Positions 11,663 to 22,472 of a stretch of DNA of 64,000 nucleotides are shown here, piece by piece. Below the pieces are notes generated by a model, which worked only from the letters and a program-made list of their open reading frames with translations, had not been told where the DNA came from and did not search any database. How positions within the stretch are numbered: position 1 is the first letter of the stretch; each line of letters starts with the position of its first letter. The stretch is from Serilophus lunatus (lineage: Eukaryota; Chordata; Aves; Passeriformes; Eurylaimidae), in assembly GCA_013399895.1 (NCBI GenBank), contig VXBA01001267.1:558001-622000 (forward strand). Direction: 5' to 3'. The position numbers and the translations under genes were made by a program.

Positions 11663-11690
11663 CCCCCCCTGCACCCCCACCCCCCCTCCC
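11663..11690 (-). other. Potential G-quadruplex at the LTR 5' end
   Basis: Four C runs of 7, 5, 7 and 3 bases separated by 4, 1 and 1 bases give a canonical G3+ quadruplex motif on the minus strand, 16 bp inside the upstream end of the family D LTR. A second C-rich motif of the same type is at 11465-11481. Confidence 0.6.
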
Positions 11691-11711
11691 TTTTCAACCC
11701 ACTACATTACC

Positions 11712-12059
11712 TTATTACAACTTCGGTATATATAACTTTCAGGATTTTACAAGTGAACAGCACAGGAAAAATACCCTCTAATCCCATTAACTCTTCCATA
11801 ATTGGAAAACTGAGAAGCAGGCATATACTTTAATTAGGTGCTTTTAGCTCAAGAAGATACAAAATTCTTCAGAGAAGCCTGATAAATGTCCCATCTACGG
11901 ATCATGCTGTACTCTATTTTGAATCACTTGTCACACAAAATGGCACAAGCTTCTGCTGTTTCTACCTCTCCAGACTGTAAATAACATGGTACTAAAGAAC
12001 CTCCCAAAGAACAGAGGAAACACTTGAAACTTGGTTCTCCTATGTCCTGGAAGACTCCA
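11712..12059. other. Unassigned sequence
   Basis: No gene or repeat recognised between the LTR and the CR1 relic, though the 3' part may be a diverged continuation of that CR1. Confidence 0.4.
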
Positions 12060-12252
12060 CTAAGCACTGAGCTGCTGTAGACAATACAGATTTCCTCTAG
12101 GTATATACTCAAATAGCTGTTATGTTGGTGGTGCTCCATCACCAGCTTCTGTCTGGACATATCACTGCTGAGAACAACTCTCTGCATCCATCCGGACAAT
12201 TTCTTATCCACCCACTGGTCCACCCCTCAAATCCATATCTCCCCAATTTAGA
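12060..12252 (-). mobile_element. CR1 ORF2 relic (antisense)
   Basis: On minus, the frame around 12150-12223 gives DQWVDKKLSGWMQRVVLSS, which resembles the CR1 reverse-transcriptase segment where the WIRNWL-type motif precedes the QRVVV segment; immediately upstream lies a plus-strand CAATTTAGAGAC word, the antisense of the LVSKLE-coding segment. The following ORF2 residues (where GVPQG is expected) are scrambled. Identification rests on this short stretch and the ends are uncertain. Confidence 0.6.
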
Positions 12253-15200
12253 GACCTATTGCAATACAGAATAAGAGTGTGAGGGGGAGAAAAAGCACAA
12301 CGGTTTTTTAGCTTCATAAGACATCTTATGTAGAGCTATGTCCTAGATCAGCATGTGTTGGTGCAAGTCCAAGTGTAGGTTGCAGCTTTGTAGCAGTGCT
12401 ACTGCATTGTTACAATAATTATCAATTCCCCACTTGATTTAGGGGAGACAGAAGGTTACAGTTGTCATGTCTGCAGTCAAAAAAATTCAGTTTCTTATTT
12501 TCAAAAATGCAAATGGGAAATACTATTCTTCTAGCAGAAGAGATGAACTACTGATTTTAAGAGGAATATGTGCTTTATTTTTTCCTTTGGTTTTATAACT
12601 ATCTATAGAAATACAATACAAAAGTTTTGTTGAAGAAAATTGTGCCTTATTTCACCCCTTCGATGCTCACCTTATTCATGGTGACTTCATTAATTCCTAT
12701 AAAGTTTTAGGAAACATAGCTTTTGCTACTTAAAGGAAACTAACCCTGTATAAAGAAAAGCCCACAAATGGGAAAAAAAAAAGAACCAAAACTGTTGTTT
12801 TCTAAAAGACTGAAAGGTATGACATCCAGTAGGAAATAAAAAAAAAGCATATATTATACTTCTCTGCCTTTCTTCAGGCTAGTTCTGCCCTGTCAGACTT
12901 GCAGGTCTGCAGAAATTGTATGCACTTTTCATTTGTCTTCAATGTTCCTGGTAGCAGTTTTGCGGGACTTTAACTGATTCATATGTATTTATAATCAGAA
13001 GCTTTGTCTTCTGGCTATATAGGGAAGCCAGCCTACCTAATGTTCACACAGAGAATACGTTTTTCATTACCACAAAGAGAATATGTTCTTGAGGGGATTG
13101 TATACTAATATCTCCAGGCACTGCAATTGACTGAGGGTGTTTTAACTACTCCCTCATGAATATGTGTATTGCACATTAAAGTACAGTTCTAAGCATTTAA
13201 ATATTTTAAAATTCTATCCTTACGTCAAAAACAGTACAACCACAAAAGAAATCTTTTTTTTTTCTTGTTTAAAATGTTTATTATTTATTGGTATGAGGAA
13301 AAATATACTCTTAAAGAAATATTAAAATAAATAAATTGATATTTATAGGGATTTGAAAGTGAAGAAAAGTTTTCTTTTGGTCAGATTTTCCCCAGAATTT
13401 TGTCCGAGAAACAATTCTAATTGTTAGCAGTGGTCTAGCTCTTTAAATAAAAACCATTCACCTTTTTGAAGGAGATAGATTTTCCCCAGGTTTTCAATTA
13501 AATACTTAAATTAAAATCTTATCTGGAACATGCTAATAATTAATAATTTCTCTTTCAAAAGCAAAGTAACTTAATATCACATGACATAAATACAGTATAA
13601 AACTTGCTCTTTTCAAGGACAACAGGATGCCTATGAACACAAAATTAACAAAATTAAAGCAAACTACAAATCAGTTTATATAAATCTTGACACAAAAGAT
13701 AAGATCTGAAAGTATTTAAGAAATTAAAAATAATCTGATTTTCCCTTCTTTTTTCCCATTTTGTTTTAATAATAGTGGTTTTTTGAAACTTAGATTTTAG
13801 GTCTCTAAGTTTGAATACTAATATTATATAATTAATCAGAGACTTTTAACACCAACACTTTGAGAAACACATATATTAATACTTCTACTCTGTTTGCATT
13901 TCTTTAAACCCTTAAGACTTGCTCAAAGCAACAGTCAAGATCAAAAACTACCTAGGAGCAATTGCAATATATTCTCTTCAAGTTGTATGCTCATCATAGC
14001 AAATTCAATGGAAGAATAATATCTTTTGTTTTCTTGTATTTGTTTATAGAACAACTATTATGTGTAGCAGGTATGTTTAACACAGACAATACAAAGAAAT
14101 AACGACTTGCAAAACTTTCTTTTTGAACCAATTTACCAGTGGTTTAGTGGTGCTGGCGCACTATTTATGTTTTATCTTTCTCATAGCATTTTTTGTCTTT
14201 TCTCAATTTTTTTTTTTGTCTTTTCTCAAGGAAGTGATGGAAGATTCAAATGCTTTGTCTCCATCTCCTGGCAGACAAAAACTAAAAATATGTGGACTGG
14301 AATCCATGGACCTGAGGGATAAAAATTAGAAGCAATTAAATTTTTGCTGCTTGATTTATTTGAAGATTTTCAGCATTTCTAATATCATTCCCAGTTACCA
14401 TGATGTAGAGAAACCGAGCAATGGTAATTTTGTACAGATGGGCCCAAAGCTTCATAGCACTTTGACAGTAACTCATAGGACTTCTTCAACACCAATTATT
14501 CATTAGAATAAAGCAGGACTATGCCATCTAATGTAATAGAGAAGTGCCAGTTTACAATAAATGAGTAGTGTAATAAATTAGTATTTTGAGGATTTGATAA
14601 TTTAAAACCATTTCATTTTCATTTTTTGATATACCTAAAAATATAGTCATGCCTTTGCTCTAATTTTCTATTTTTTTTCTAACTAGTTTTTCTGAAATAA
14701 AATATTTTTTCATTATGCTTTCTGCATGATAAATTGCATTTATTTTATGTGATTTGTATGTGATTAGGAACACTTTTTACCCATCCACTCCCCAGTATTA
14801 CAGGTATTATCACAGATCATGCTCCAAATTGTTTATGATATTTTTTTAAAAAAAAGTAAAATAAAGTTTAGAGGTAATTACAGCAGATGTGTGTGTCTTC
14901 TTTCATTAAAAGCAAAGCTTTATCCTGGCTAATACTTAATGTATTAATATAATTAACTTATGTTATTAGGATTACAAGAAATGTCCCTGTAGTTTAATGT
15001 ATTGTCAGTAGGCAAATTATGAATTTTCAAAATTTATTCTCCTTGTAGGTCTCCAGTCTTTTCTCAAGCGCTCTCTACTAAATATCATTATTAGTTCTGT
15101 TTCAGAACACACTATAAAAAAGGCAAAAAGAATAATCATTATATACAAAACATATATTTTACTACCTTGAAAGCACTATTAGTCATGCTTATCATGACTA

Positions 15201-16897
15201 ATATGTAGATTAACATTCATATTTGTATGTAAAGATAGCAAAACAGAGGAGTGGGAAAAATTTTACTTTAGATTTTTTTCACTTATAAAATATTTTCTTT
15301 GAAGCACAAGGAAAGTGGAAAGAAAGTCTGTAACTGACATTTACCAATAAAACTGTGAAGTTTTATTTTCTTTTTTATTTAATTTTCTAAGATATATTTA
15401 ATTAATCTTATTTGATATTCCTCCAGAGGGAAAAAAGTCTACTAGCAAGGTTAGGAATACTATTTTACTCATACAGAAAGATGGGATTGTGCTAGCATAG
15501 GTTTTACTACTACCTATGAAGAATGATATGTAAGATTTATGAAGACACGCTACCCAGTTTAATGAGTGCTCTGAAATACATGGTACTAGAGGAAAGGTTA
15601 CTTATAGAAACCTATACTACAAATATTGATTTAAGAAACAGATATACTTTAAAAATTATAACTAGAAGGAAGAAAACATCCATGTTTTTCAGAGAGAAAA
15701 GTTGTGAGTTCATGTTTTCTTTAATATTCAGTCAGTATTGCAATACTGAAGTTCAAGGCTTATCATATCACCAAATAGAAAATAAGTCTCCAAAGTCACA
15801 TGTCGATTTATCATTGATAAACACATTCCACAAGAATGTGTTACACAAGAGTGTAACTGTCCGACCAGTAATTACAAAACATTAGGGGACAATTTTCCAC
15901 ATTATCTTCAATGAAAACTCTATACAGTCACTGAATAAAGTATTAGTGTTTGATAATAACACACCCAGTAATACTGTAAATCATAGCAATGAAAGTCTCT
16001 TCACACCTACAGTAGGTGCATCATTACTCTGTAACATCTGAACACCTTCAGTGTGATTCTAAAACACATTTCCACTACATGAAATACAAGGATTGACATA
16101 TTAACTCACTGAGAATATTACAATGCTTTCTTACCTTAGAAATCTATTGAAAATTCTCCTTTTATTGTAATTGCATTGAATGTGTGAAATGCTTGCACAA
16201 TACAAATTAACTGTGTGCTTCTTTTAGCTTACCATTTTTACAGATTCATGAATTTTTCTCATATTATTCAAAGTTTTGCTGGCATTGCTTTTATCTTCCC
16301 ATATGCCTCCACTAAAAAGTAAAACATATCAATCAACAGTGCAAAGTTTGTTAATACAGTATAAAGAAACACCACAGTGGTTGGAGGTTAACTGCGTTAT
16401 TTCTCTTTCAAAAGATCAGAAAGACCAGAATGAGTGTGATTCACAGCTATTCCATGTAGTTTTCTATGAATATATATATGAACATAAATCTCTTCTATGA
16501 GCTGTGAAGAAAATAAATTTAGATGTTTATTCAAAGTATAAAATGATTGTTTAGTAGTATGTGACTTTCAAAGTTTTCACCTTACAACTTGAAAATACTA
16601 CTTACTCAGCTCCTCTGTCTCAGCAAGGAACATACTTTGCATGCAGTTGCATAGTGAAATGGCAAAATCTTCTTGTTTTCATCCCTATTTCAGAGAGCCC
16701 AGAGTAAAGGAAGGACCGTAAAGATCCTTTTTGGCTAATATTAATTAATATATGTACTTAATATAGTACTAGTATAGCATTAGTATTGTTAATACACTTA
16801 CATTTTTATATTAGTTCAGCTTCTGATATGTTTATGTACAATGTAATGGGAGACTTTTTCATTTTATATTTCACCTACCTGCAGAAATACATATCCC
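12253..16897. other. Unique AT-rich sequence, no gene seen
   Basis: About 4.6 kb without a recognisable repeat family. The longest frame, 120 codons on plus at 15523-15885, has no recognisable domain and is bounded by similar short frames, so I regard it as chance. T tracts near 13253-13263 and 14209-14217 and many ATTTA-type words are present. Confidence 0.5.
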
Positions 16898-17404
16898 TGT
16901 CCTAGGTTGAAGTATATTCTATTACCATCTCAGCTGGCTGTTGAAACAGCCATTTCCCTCTGTATTATCTTCTGTTAATGGGCCATCAATGCCTCACCCC
17001 ATGACTCAGAGATAACTCCCTCCTGGACTATCTGCTGTTAATGGGCCCATCAGGCCTTATCACAGGACTCACCACCTCATTGTGAGATGCTTCGCCCAGA
17101 GGGAGGAGCCAACTATTCCATCCTGGATATAAGCTGAGACTCTGAATACCACACCATGGCTTACCCACTGGACTCCCAGAGGACGAGAGCTACCATTGGA
17201 CTTTCTCACCCTTTTCTTTCTTCAGGATCACCACCTTAACGGAACTGCTTTGCTTGTACTGCTATTACCATAAAGTGTCAGGATGTATCTGACTTTGTCA
17301 GTGTTCTTGTGCTACTGCATTTATTTATTTCTTTTAATTTTTTTTTCTATTAAATTATAATTCTGACTTGTGATCTCCCACTGGTTTGATCTCAAACTAG
17401 TACA
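16898..17404 (+). mobile_element. Solo LTR, family E, perfect 5-bp target duplication
   Basis: It begins TGTCCTAGGTTGAAG and ends CTCAAACTAGTACA, 507 bp, with the identical 5-mer ATCCC on both sides (16893-16897 and 17405-17409). A TATA-like GGATATAAG is at about 17126-17134 and an ATTAAA polyadenylation signal at about 17349-17354, giving plus orientation. In the upstream part a segment around CTGTTAATGGGCC recurs 62 bp later (16972 and 17034), an old internal duplication typical of LTR U3 regions. The 5-bp duplication and sequence style point to an ERVL-type element. No internal genes. Confidence 0.92.
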
Positions 17405-17409
17405 ATCCC

Positions 17410-17669
17410 GTAGTAAGCAAATTGGCCAGTCACCTCCAGCTTTTTTAGGTTCACGCATCAAAGCATTGACTGAGTTTGTCACTGAAGATGCAAGGTGACA
17501 GGCATCACTTGTCACATGCAAGGATGAATTCAACATGGAGACACTGACAATTCTATCTGACAGGAAAGAAGTTTCACTTTGCTACTCCCTCCATGCTAAA
17601 TTCCATACTGTAAATGAGCCTAATCTTAACATACTCTTCTAAGGGTGTCCACCTCAGAAATCTACATTT
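17410..17669. other. Unassigned spacer
   Basis: Short unique sequence between an LTR and a CR1 copy; nothing recognised. Confidence 0.4.
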
Positions 17670-18240
17670 CTTTCTTTCCTGGGATGATCATGGAACAGAT
17701 CCTCCTAGAAGCTATGCTAAGACCCATGGAGGACTGGGAGGTGATTTGGGACAGCCAGCATGGCTTCACCAAGGGCAAGTCCTACCTGACCTTGTTCCCT
17801 CATATGATAGGGTGGCTACATCAGTGGACAGGGGAAGGGCTACAGATGTCATTTATTTGGACTTCCCTAAAGCCTTTGACACAATCCCCTTCAACATCCT
17901 CCTCTCTGAATTGGAGTGAGATGGGTAGACTGCTAGGTGGATAAGGAATTAGTTGAATGATTGCATCCAGAGGCCAGTGGTCAATGGCTGTGTCCCAATG
18001 GAGAGTGACAAGTGGTGTCCCTCAGGGGTCCGTATTGGGACCACTGTTAATTAGTATCTTTACTAATGACACAGAAAACAGGTTTGAAGTGTTCAAGGTC
18101 AGGTAGGATGGGACTTTGAGTAAGTAATATGGCCTATTGGAAGGTGTCTGTGACCATGGTTTGGGGTTGGAACTAGATGGTCTTTAAAGTCACTTCCAAT
18201 CCAGGCTGTCCTATGATTCTATGATGATTCTATGATCATC
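17670..18240 (+). mobile_element. CR1 LINE with internal deletion
   Basis: The first part encodes pieces of the reverse transcriptase in shifting frames: a QHGFTKGKSYLT stretch (about 17758-17793), then VIYLDFPKAFDTIPFNIL (about 17848-17901), the region holding the first catalytic aspartate, then a VSLRGPYWDH-like remnant of the GVPQGS motif. Near 18080 the sequence jumps directly to the 3' untranslated end and finishes with ATTCTATGATGATTCTATG, the 8-bp-type CR1 tail. The C-terminal half of ORF2 is thus deleted, and frameshifts kill the rest. Confidence 0.9.
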
Positions 18241-19429
18241 ATCAGTAACAAGACCTTTTTTTTTTTAATTTATATTTTATATGAGCTGATTTCTTCATCA
18301 TTTTGATGACTAGAGGATGGCATCACAATATGTACGTAGTTTTGAGGAGACTTAATTTCCTACAGACCTAGATAGAAAGTGAGTAATAACTTCAGTGCTG
18401 TTAATGTTTCCTAAATTATGAGCATATATCCTTAAAGATAAAAATAGGAATCTATGTGCATTTGAAAATCTGAACCTTAATTATACCTAGGAAAGGCAGA
18501 CCCTATTATTGGTCCATGAGTGTCTTAAGTAATTCCTAGATAAAATTAACAGATTGTTAACTAGTACAGAAGATAACATGCTGTTATTTTTCTTGAATAT
18601 AGGTAATTATTTGTTCTGTAAATCCAAAGGTAATGTTTTTAAAATAGCTTCTACATTAAAAAAAAATTGCAGTTTGGTCATTATATTTGTGAATATAATA
18701 AACACTTATGTCGTCATTTTATATTCATTATATTTTTGTCCTGATTCTTTGACAAGGCATTGAGTTTACAGGGATTCTTATTGATACTCTTTAAAAGGCG
18801 GTACTGCAATTCTTACTTCTCTGCTTTCATGATAGGCTGTAGCATTGATTATGATGTGTCACTTTCAAAGGACATACAACAGACTTTCTAGGCAGAGTTT
18901 ATATTCAGGATCTGCAAAGCTGTCAGAACTGCACAAAATATATAGTACAAGGGCACTTATCTCAATAACAGAAAACAAGAGAAAATGTTGGTCATATGAC
19001 TATATGATAAATGACTGTGATAGATTTTCCTTCATTTTATTCTGAGGGTAAGAGGGATATGAAGGTTGTACAGCCAGGTGACTGCTTATTCATTGTATAA
19101 TGCAATTAATGAGCTGCATTTCTGACATTAGTATAATCTGTCTGGTTCATAATGTGCTACAGCACATGCATTATTTCCCTGAATGATTTATGGGATGTCT
19201 ATTATGTTGTAATGCATTTCCTAGGGTAATAGATGAGATGGATTAGCTTATGTTTTCTAGCATAAAGTAGTTTTGTACATCATAGATGTAATTGGATTAT
19301 AAAATATCATATTTCATTAAGTAATGAGAATAATTTTGATGACAGGTGTCCCCTCACTAATTAAACATTCCCTTTTCCTTGTTATAATGTTCTAAGCATC
19401 TCCAAAAATTTAGATCACTTGTAATCTTT
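18241..19429. other. Unique sequence, possible conserved block
   Basis: No gene or repeat recognised. The segment 19075-19345 is rich in words such as GCAATTAATGAG, TGCATTATT and TAATGAG (see findings). Confidence 0.4.
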
Positions 19430-20502
19430 TGTTGGGGGTTTAAAGTTAGGGTACTTCATTTCTTGGGGAAAGGGGGGAGGCGGGGAACGTTAAAACCACA
19501 TTTTTTTGTTTCCCCCATTTTCTAGGAGGATGGAAGCACAGCAAGTCAACTGATCCCAGCTCCGGTTAGCTGAGTCAACATGCACTTGCCATCGGCAGGT
19601 GCAGGACCTCTCCCACCACTCCCTCAATCTCCCGTGCATCGGGTGGGGGGTGCAGCCCATGGACCCGCAGCAGAGTGCAGTGGCCTGGTGAGGCTGCATT
19701 TCCCTGCTGGGCACACAGCTAGCCGGGCAGCAAAGGCTAGTCCTAGCGGTCCATGGCCCCTGCCAATGCCATTCTGCATTTCCCGCCACCTGGCTCATGG
19801 CTTGTGAGCACCGCTGGCCCTGGGACACCTCTTGAGGGTCCCCATGGGTGGTGGCAATGGTGCCACTGGGCCCTGAGGCCCAGTGCACGTGGCTTAAGGT
19901 GCTGAAATCTCATTGAGGGGTGGTGCCCCTGTGTCGCTGTCCAATGGGAAGGCAGCAGGCCCAGGAATTCAGCTCCAAAATCATGTGATATCGAGAGCCC
20001 ATAAAAGCCACTGAACTCCGAAATTCAGCCCTTTCCCCAGCCCATCGTGGTCAAGATAGGATCGGCTGCTGCCCCTCCTGGTCCCTCCTGGTTTCTCTCA
20101 CCCTGCAGCAGCACTGGAGCTCCAACAGTGATGGCAGGACACCACCCAGCGGCAACGCAAGTGGTTTCTTTCCCCTTTGGTCTCCCTGGGGGGAGGTGCT
20201 TTTCACTGTTCCTTATCTTTCAGAGGCTCCAAAACTGGGAGACACCACCTCCAAGGCAGCTTTCCCTCTTTTCCCTCACTTCTCAGTCCATTAGCCTAGC
20301 TTGGAGGAGCAGTTTGTTGTGTTTTTTTTTTTTTTTTCAATTTTATTGTGAATATTGATGTGTTGTTATTTCTGTATTTGGTTAGTGCCTTAGTAGAGTC
20401 TTATAGTTTTATAGAGCCCATAGGAAATAAACCTGTTTGGTGTTGTTTGCCTCTATTAAGTCTTTTGTCATTGTTACACCCCCTAGCGTCCAAATCAGGA
20501 CA
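19430..20502 (+). mobile_element. Solo LTR, family D, copy 2, perfect 5-bp target duplication
   Basis: It begins TGTTGGGGGTTTAAAG and ends CGTCCAAATCAGGACA, 1073 bp, between identical 5-mers TCTTT (19425-19429 and 20503-20507). Similarity to copies 1 and 3 (both inverted) is clearest at the downstream end: the CCCCCTAGCG word, and TCAGAGGCTCCAA at about 20220-20232. The promoter architecture is shared: CCAAT at about 19940, CATAAAAG at about 20000 and AATAAA at 20426-20431. The YY1/E2F block of copy 1 is absent. A T17 tract at 20321-20337 lies inside. Family membership is inferred from ends and these landmarks, since the middle is very diverged. Confidence 0.85.
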
Positions 20503-20507
20503 TCTTT

Positions 20508-20617
20508 CTAGTTAATTAATTTGTATGCACTATTCAGTTGTAAGTTATTTAAATATTAGCTCATACAAATAAAATGCTACATTTTAAAAGAAAAAAGAAT
20601 CAGTTTGGGGGTGTTTT
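20508..20617. other. Unassigned spacer
   Basis: AT-rich, nothing recognised. Confidence 0.4.
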
Positions 20618-20685
20618 TCATTCATTCATTCATTCATTCATTCATTCATTCATTCATTCATTCATTCATTCATTCATTCATTCAT
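20618..20685 (+). repeat. (TTCA)n microsatellite
   Basis: About 17 uninterrupted TTCA units. The repeat is translated as repeated FIHS in a short open frame, which is not a gene. Confidence 0.95.
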
Positions 20686-21071
20686 CCTAGTCAAGATCAA
20701 TTTCTTAAGGAAAAAGGTCTTGTCCTAAAATTTTACATTGATGTGTCAGTGTCTGGTAAGGAGATAGATCTCAAAATTATTAAATTTCTTCAGGTTTGGG
20801 AATATTAGTAACCACTACTAGTTGAGGGAAATACTGTAAGTAAACTTATTGTGGTAACTAAGTACCCTAAGTCTTTTTTCCTGTTGAAAATAAATGGCTT
20901 GTTAATTAGCAGTATCCTAAATAGCTAAACTACATAAACTTTTTACTGAGAGAATGAGTGAAAGAGATGGAGAAAGAATTAAGGATTTAAAGGGAGAAAA
21001 AGTCAGAGTGAAGGAGAGCAGGACAGGACAACGGTAGTCAAAGAAGATATTTTAGTGCCAGCAGCTTTTAG
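20686..21071. other. Unassigned sequence
   Basis: A purine-rich stretch at about 20945-21030 (GAGAGAATGAGTGAAAG-like); no gene or repeat family recognised. Confidence 0.4.
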
Positions 21072-21453
21072 TGTTGCACTTGGGACGAGAACGACACACT
21101 GGGTTGCAAGACAAAATGGCCACTTTATTGCCTTTCACATTTGGTATTATTACAGAAGGCAGTGTGTTCTCATAGGACAAAAAGTCGTTTACCACTACTA
21201 TGACTGGAGAATTATAAAAAGTAACCAGAAGGCTTTCTTATCACCAGTTACAATGGTTTTTTTTGCTGCAAAGTCTACTTTATACATTATCAGCAACAGA
21301 CAGTTACTGCAAGCAGCAATAGCTCTTCTGCTTTTGCTCGTCCAAGGATATGCTGAGATCCACAGTGACTTATTATTTCAAGGGTATATCCAAATATTAT
21401 CAATTTCATCAATTAATGCCAGGGTGCTCACAGGCCCGCTGTCATCCCTGACA
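21072..21453 (-). mobile_element. Small solo LTR, family F, perfect 6-bp target duplication
   Basis: It begins TGTTGCACTTGGGAC and ends CATCCCTGACA on plus, 382 bp, between identical 6-mers TTTTAG (21066-21071 and 21454-21459). A minus-strand AATAAA (TTTATT at 21124-21129) followed by TTGTCTTGCAACCCAGTGTG on minus looks like an R-U5 region and sets the orientation. A 6-bp duplication is the mark of class II (ERVK/beta-like) elements. The 134-codon plus-strand frame that spans the LTR has no relation to retroviral genes. Confidence 0.9.
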
Positions 21454-21524
21454 TTTTAGGAACAAGCAACAGAGCTGTTTTCCTCACATGCTAAATATGT
21501 ATATACATAGACCCAAAGAATTAA

Positions 21525-22136
21525 AGGATCATAGACTGGCTTGGATTTAAAGGAATCTTAAAGATCATCCAGTTCTGTAGAATATTAAATTATTAATACA
21601 GCATGTTCAGACTATGATATAATGTCCTAGCCCTGTGGCTCTGGGACAGTGGCACACGGACACCTTTTCCTTTGTCTATTGGCTGTATTAACCTAAACAG
21701 TCTTTGGAATATAAATCCAGATGAATTTGCAATAAAAAAGAGGCTCCATTTTGGGAGTTCATTTGGCCACTGTATAATACTGTATATAGTCTTTCTTTCC
21801 TGAATCCTCTGGATCAGCACCATGCACACAAGGCCTGTATATTTTGTTGAGAGTTGTGGTTTCAGATGGTCCCGATCTCTGATGCCACCAAATTGATGAT
21901 TCCATTCAAAGGGATCACAAACATAACTGGACAACACAGTTCCAACCCTCAACCAGGGGCAGCAATGCCACCTACTAGTTCAGGTTGCTCAAAGCCCCAT
22001 TCAACCTGGCCTTGAACACTTCTGCAGATGAGATATCCACAGCTTTTCTGGACAACCTGTTTCAGTGCCTCACCACCCTCACAGTAAAGAATTTATTCCT
22101 AACATATAATCTAATGTTCCCATCTCTAAAACGGCA
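21525..22136 (-). mobile_element. CR1 LINE 3' end (antisense), split by an LTR
   Basis: The antisense CR1 starts with GGATCATAGACTGGCTTGG and runs to AGATCATCCAGTTC, then is interrupted, and resumes with GTTCCAACCCTCAACCAGG through TGCTCAAAGCCCC and CACCACCCTCACAGTAAAG to about 22136. The two halves join seamlessly if the insertion and one copy of CAGTTC are removed. No coding capacity remains. Confidence 0.9.
21576..21936. mobile_element. Small solo LTR, family G, inside CR1, perfect 6-bp target duplication
   Basis: A 361-bp insertion beginning TGTAGAATATTAAA and ending AACTGGACAACA. It is flanked by CAGTTC at 21570-21575 and again at 21937-21942; the surrounding CR1 shows that only one CAGTTC existed before insertion, so the duplication is proven by the empty-site structure. 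TG...CA ends, no A tail and a 6-bp duplication make it a class II LTR. Orientation is not certain: plus has TATAAAT near 21709 and AATAAA near 21732, very close together. A 119-codon minus frame runs through it into CR1 and is probably chance. Confidence 0.85.
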
Positions 22137-22365
22137 AGCTTAATTATTTTAAATAAAAAATTTCTAAATGGAATTTCTAAGTGGGATTTCTTAATGGAAA
22201 TTTCTAAATGGAATAACTATAAGCAGAGATCTTAGAACAAGTCATCTGCCAGTGTCCTGCTGACTGTAGTTCTCTATCTCTGTCCCATACTCCATTCCAA
22301 GAATGGTCTGGGTCTGGTCTTGGAGGTATCCCATAAGTTGCCTTCATGTTACAAGCTCCTCGCTC
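22137..22365. other. Unassigned spacer with short direct repeats
   Basis: At 22155-22212 the words TTTCTAAATGGAAT, TTTCTAAGTGGGAT and TTTCTTAATGGAAAT recur in a row, a small degenerate tandem repeat. Nothing else recognised. Confidence 0.5.
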
Positions 22366-22472
22366 GGTTTGGGGTTTTTTGTTTGTTTGTGTTTGTTTGT
22401 GGTTTTTTGTTTGGTTTTTGGTTTTGTTTGTTTGTTTGTTTGTTTGTTTGTTTGTTGTTGGTTTGGTTTTTT
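22366..22472 (+). repeat. (GTTT)n-rich low-complexity tract
   Basis: GTTT units with mixed TTTTG units, the cleanest run being about 22422-22455. Short frames of Lys/Thr/Asn or Cys/Leu/Phe/Val across it are repeat artefacts. Confidence 0.9.

Larger units (their letters stand above)
10498..11706 (-). mobile_element. Solo LTR, family D, copy 1 (CpG-rich), perfect 5-bp target duplication
   Basis: On plus it begins TGTGGTGGTTTAAG and ends CAACCCACTACA; on minus it therefore reads TGTAGTGGGTTG ... AACCACCACA, with inverted termini. It is 1209 bp long and flanked by the identical 5-mer TTACC at 10493-10497 and 11707-11711. Orientation follows from a minus-strand AATAAA (TTTATT at 10585-10590) and a TATA-like TTAAAAG on minus at about 10994-11001. 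A CCAAT box lies 60 bp upstream of that (ATTGG at 11058-11062). The half-kilobase upstream of the CCAAT box (11063-11560) is strongly CpG- and G/C-rich and carries YY1- and E2F-like motifs. No coding region belongs to it; the long GC-driven open frames on both strands are chance. Confidence 0.9.

Noticed and set aside
10832..11781. Long overlapping open frames on both strands (up to 225 codons)
   Set aside because: They lie in the CpG-rich LTR, overlap in several frames, are Pro/Arg/Gly/Ala-rich and have no domain. GC richness removes stop codons.
15523..15885. 120-codon plus-strand frame
   Set aside because: AT-rich composition, no domain and no splice or expression evidence; the length is within chance for 64 kb read in six frames.
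21055..21459. 134-codon plus-strand frame
   Set aside because: It runs from end to end through a solo LTR in the antisense direction and has no retroviral or host domain.
21593..21952. 119-codon minus-strand frame through LTR G into CR1
   Set aside because: It crosses the insertion junction and has no recognisable domain, so is most likely chance. Finding the same frame kept in other genome copies would reopen it.
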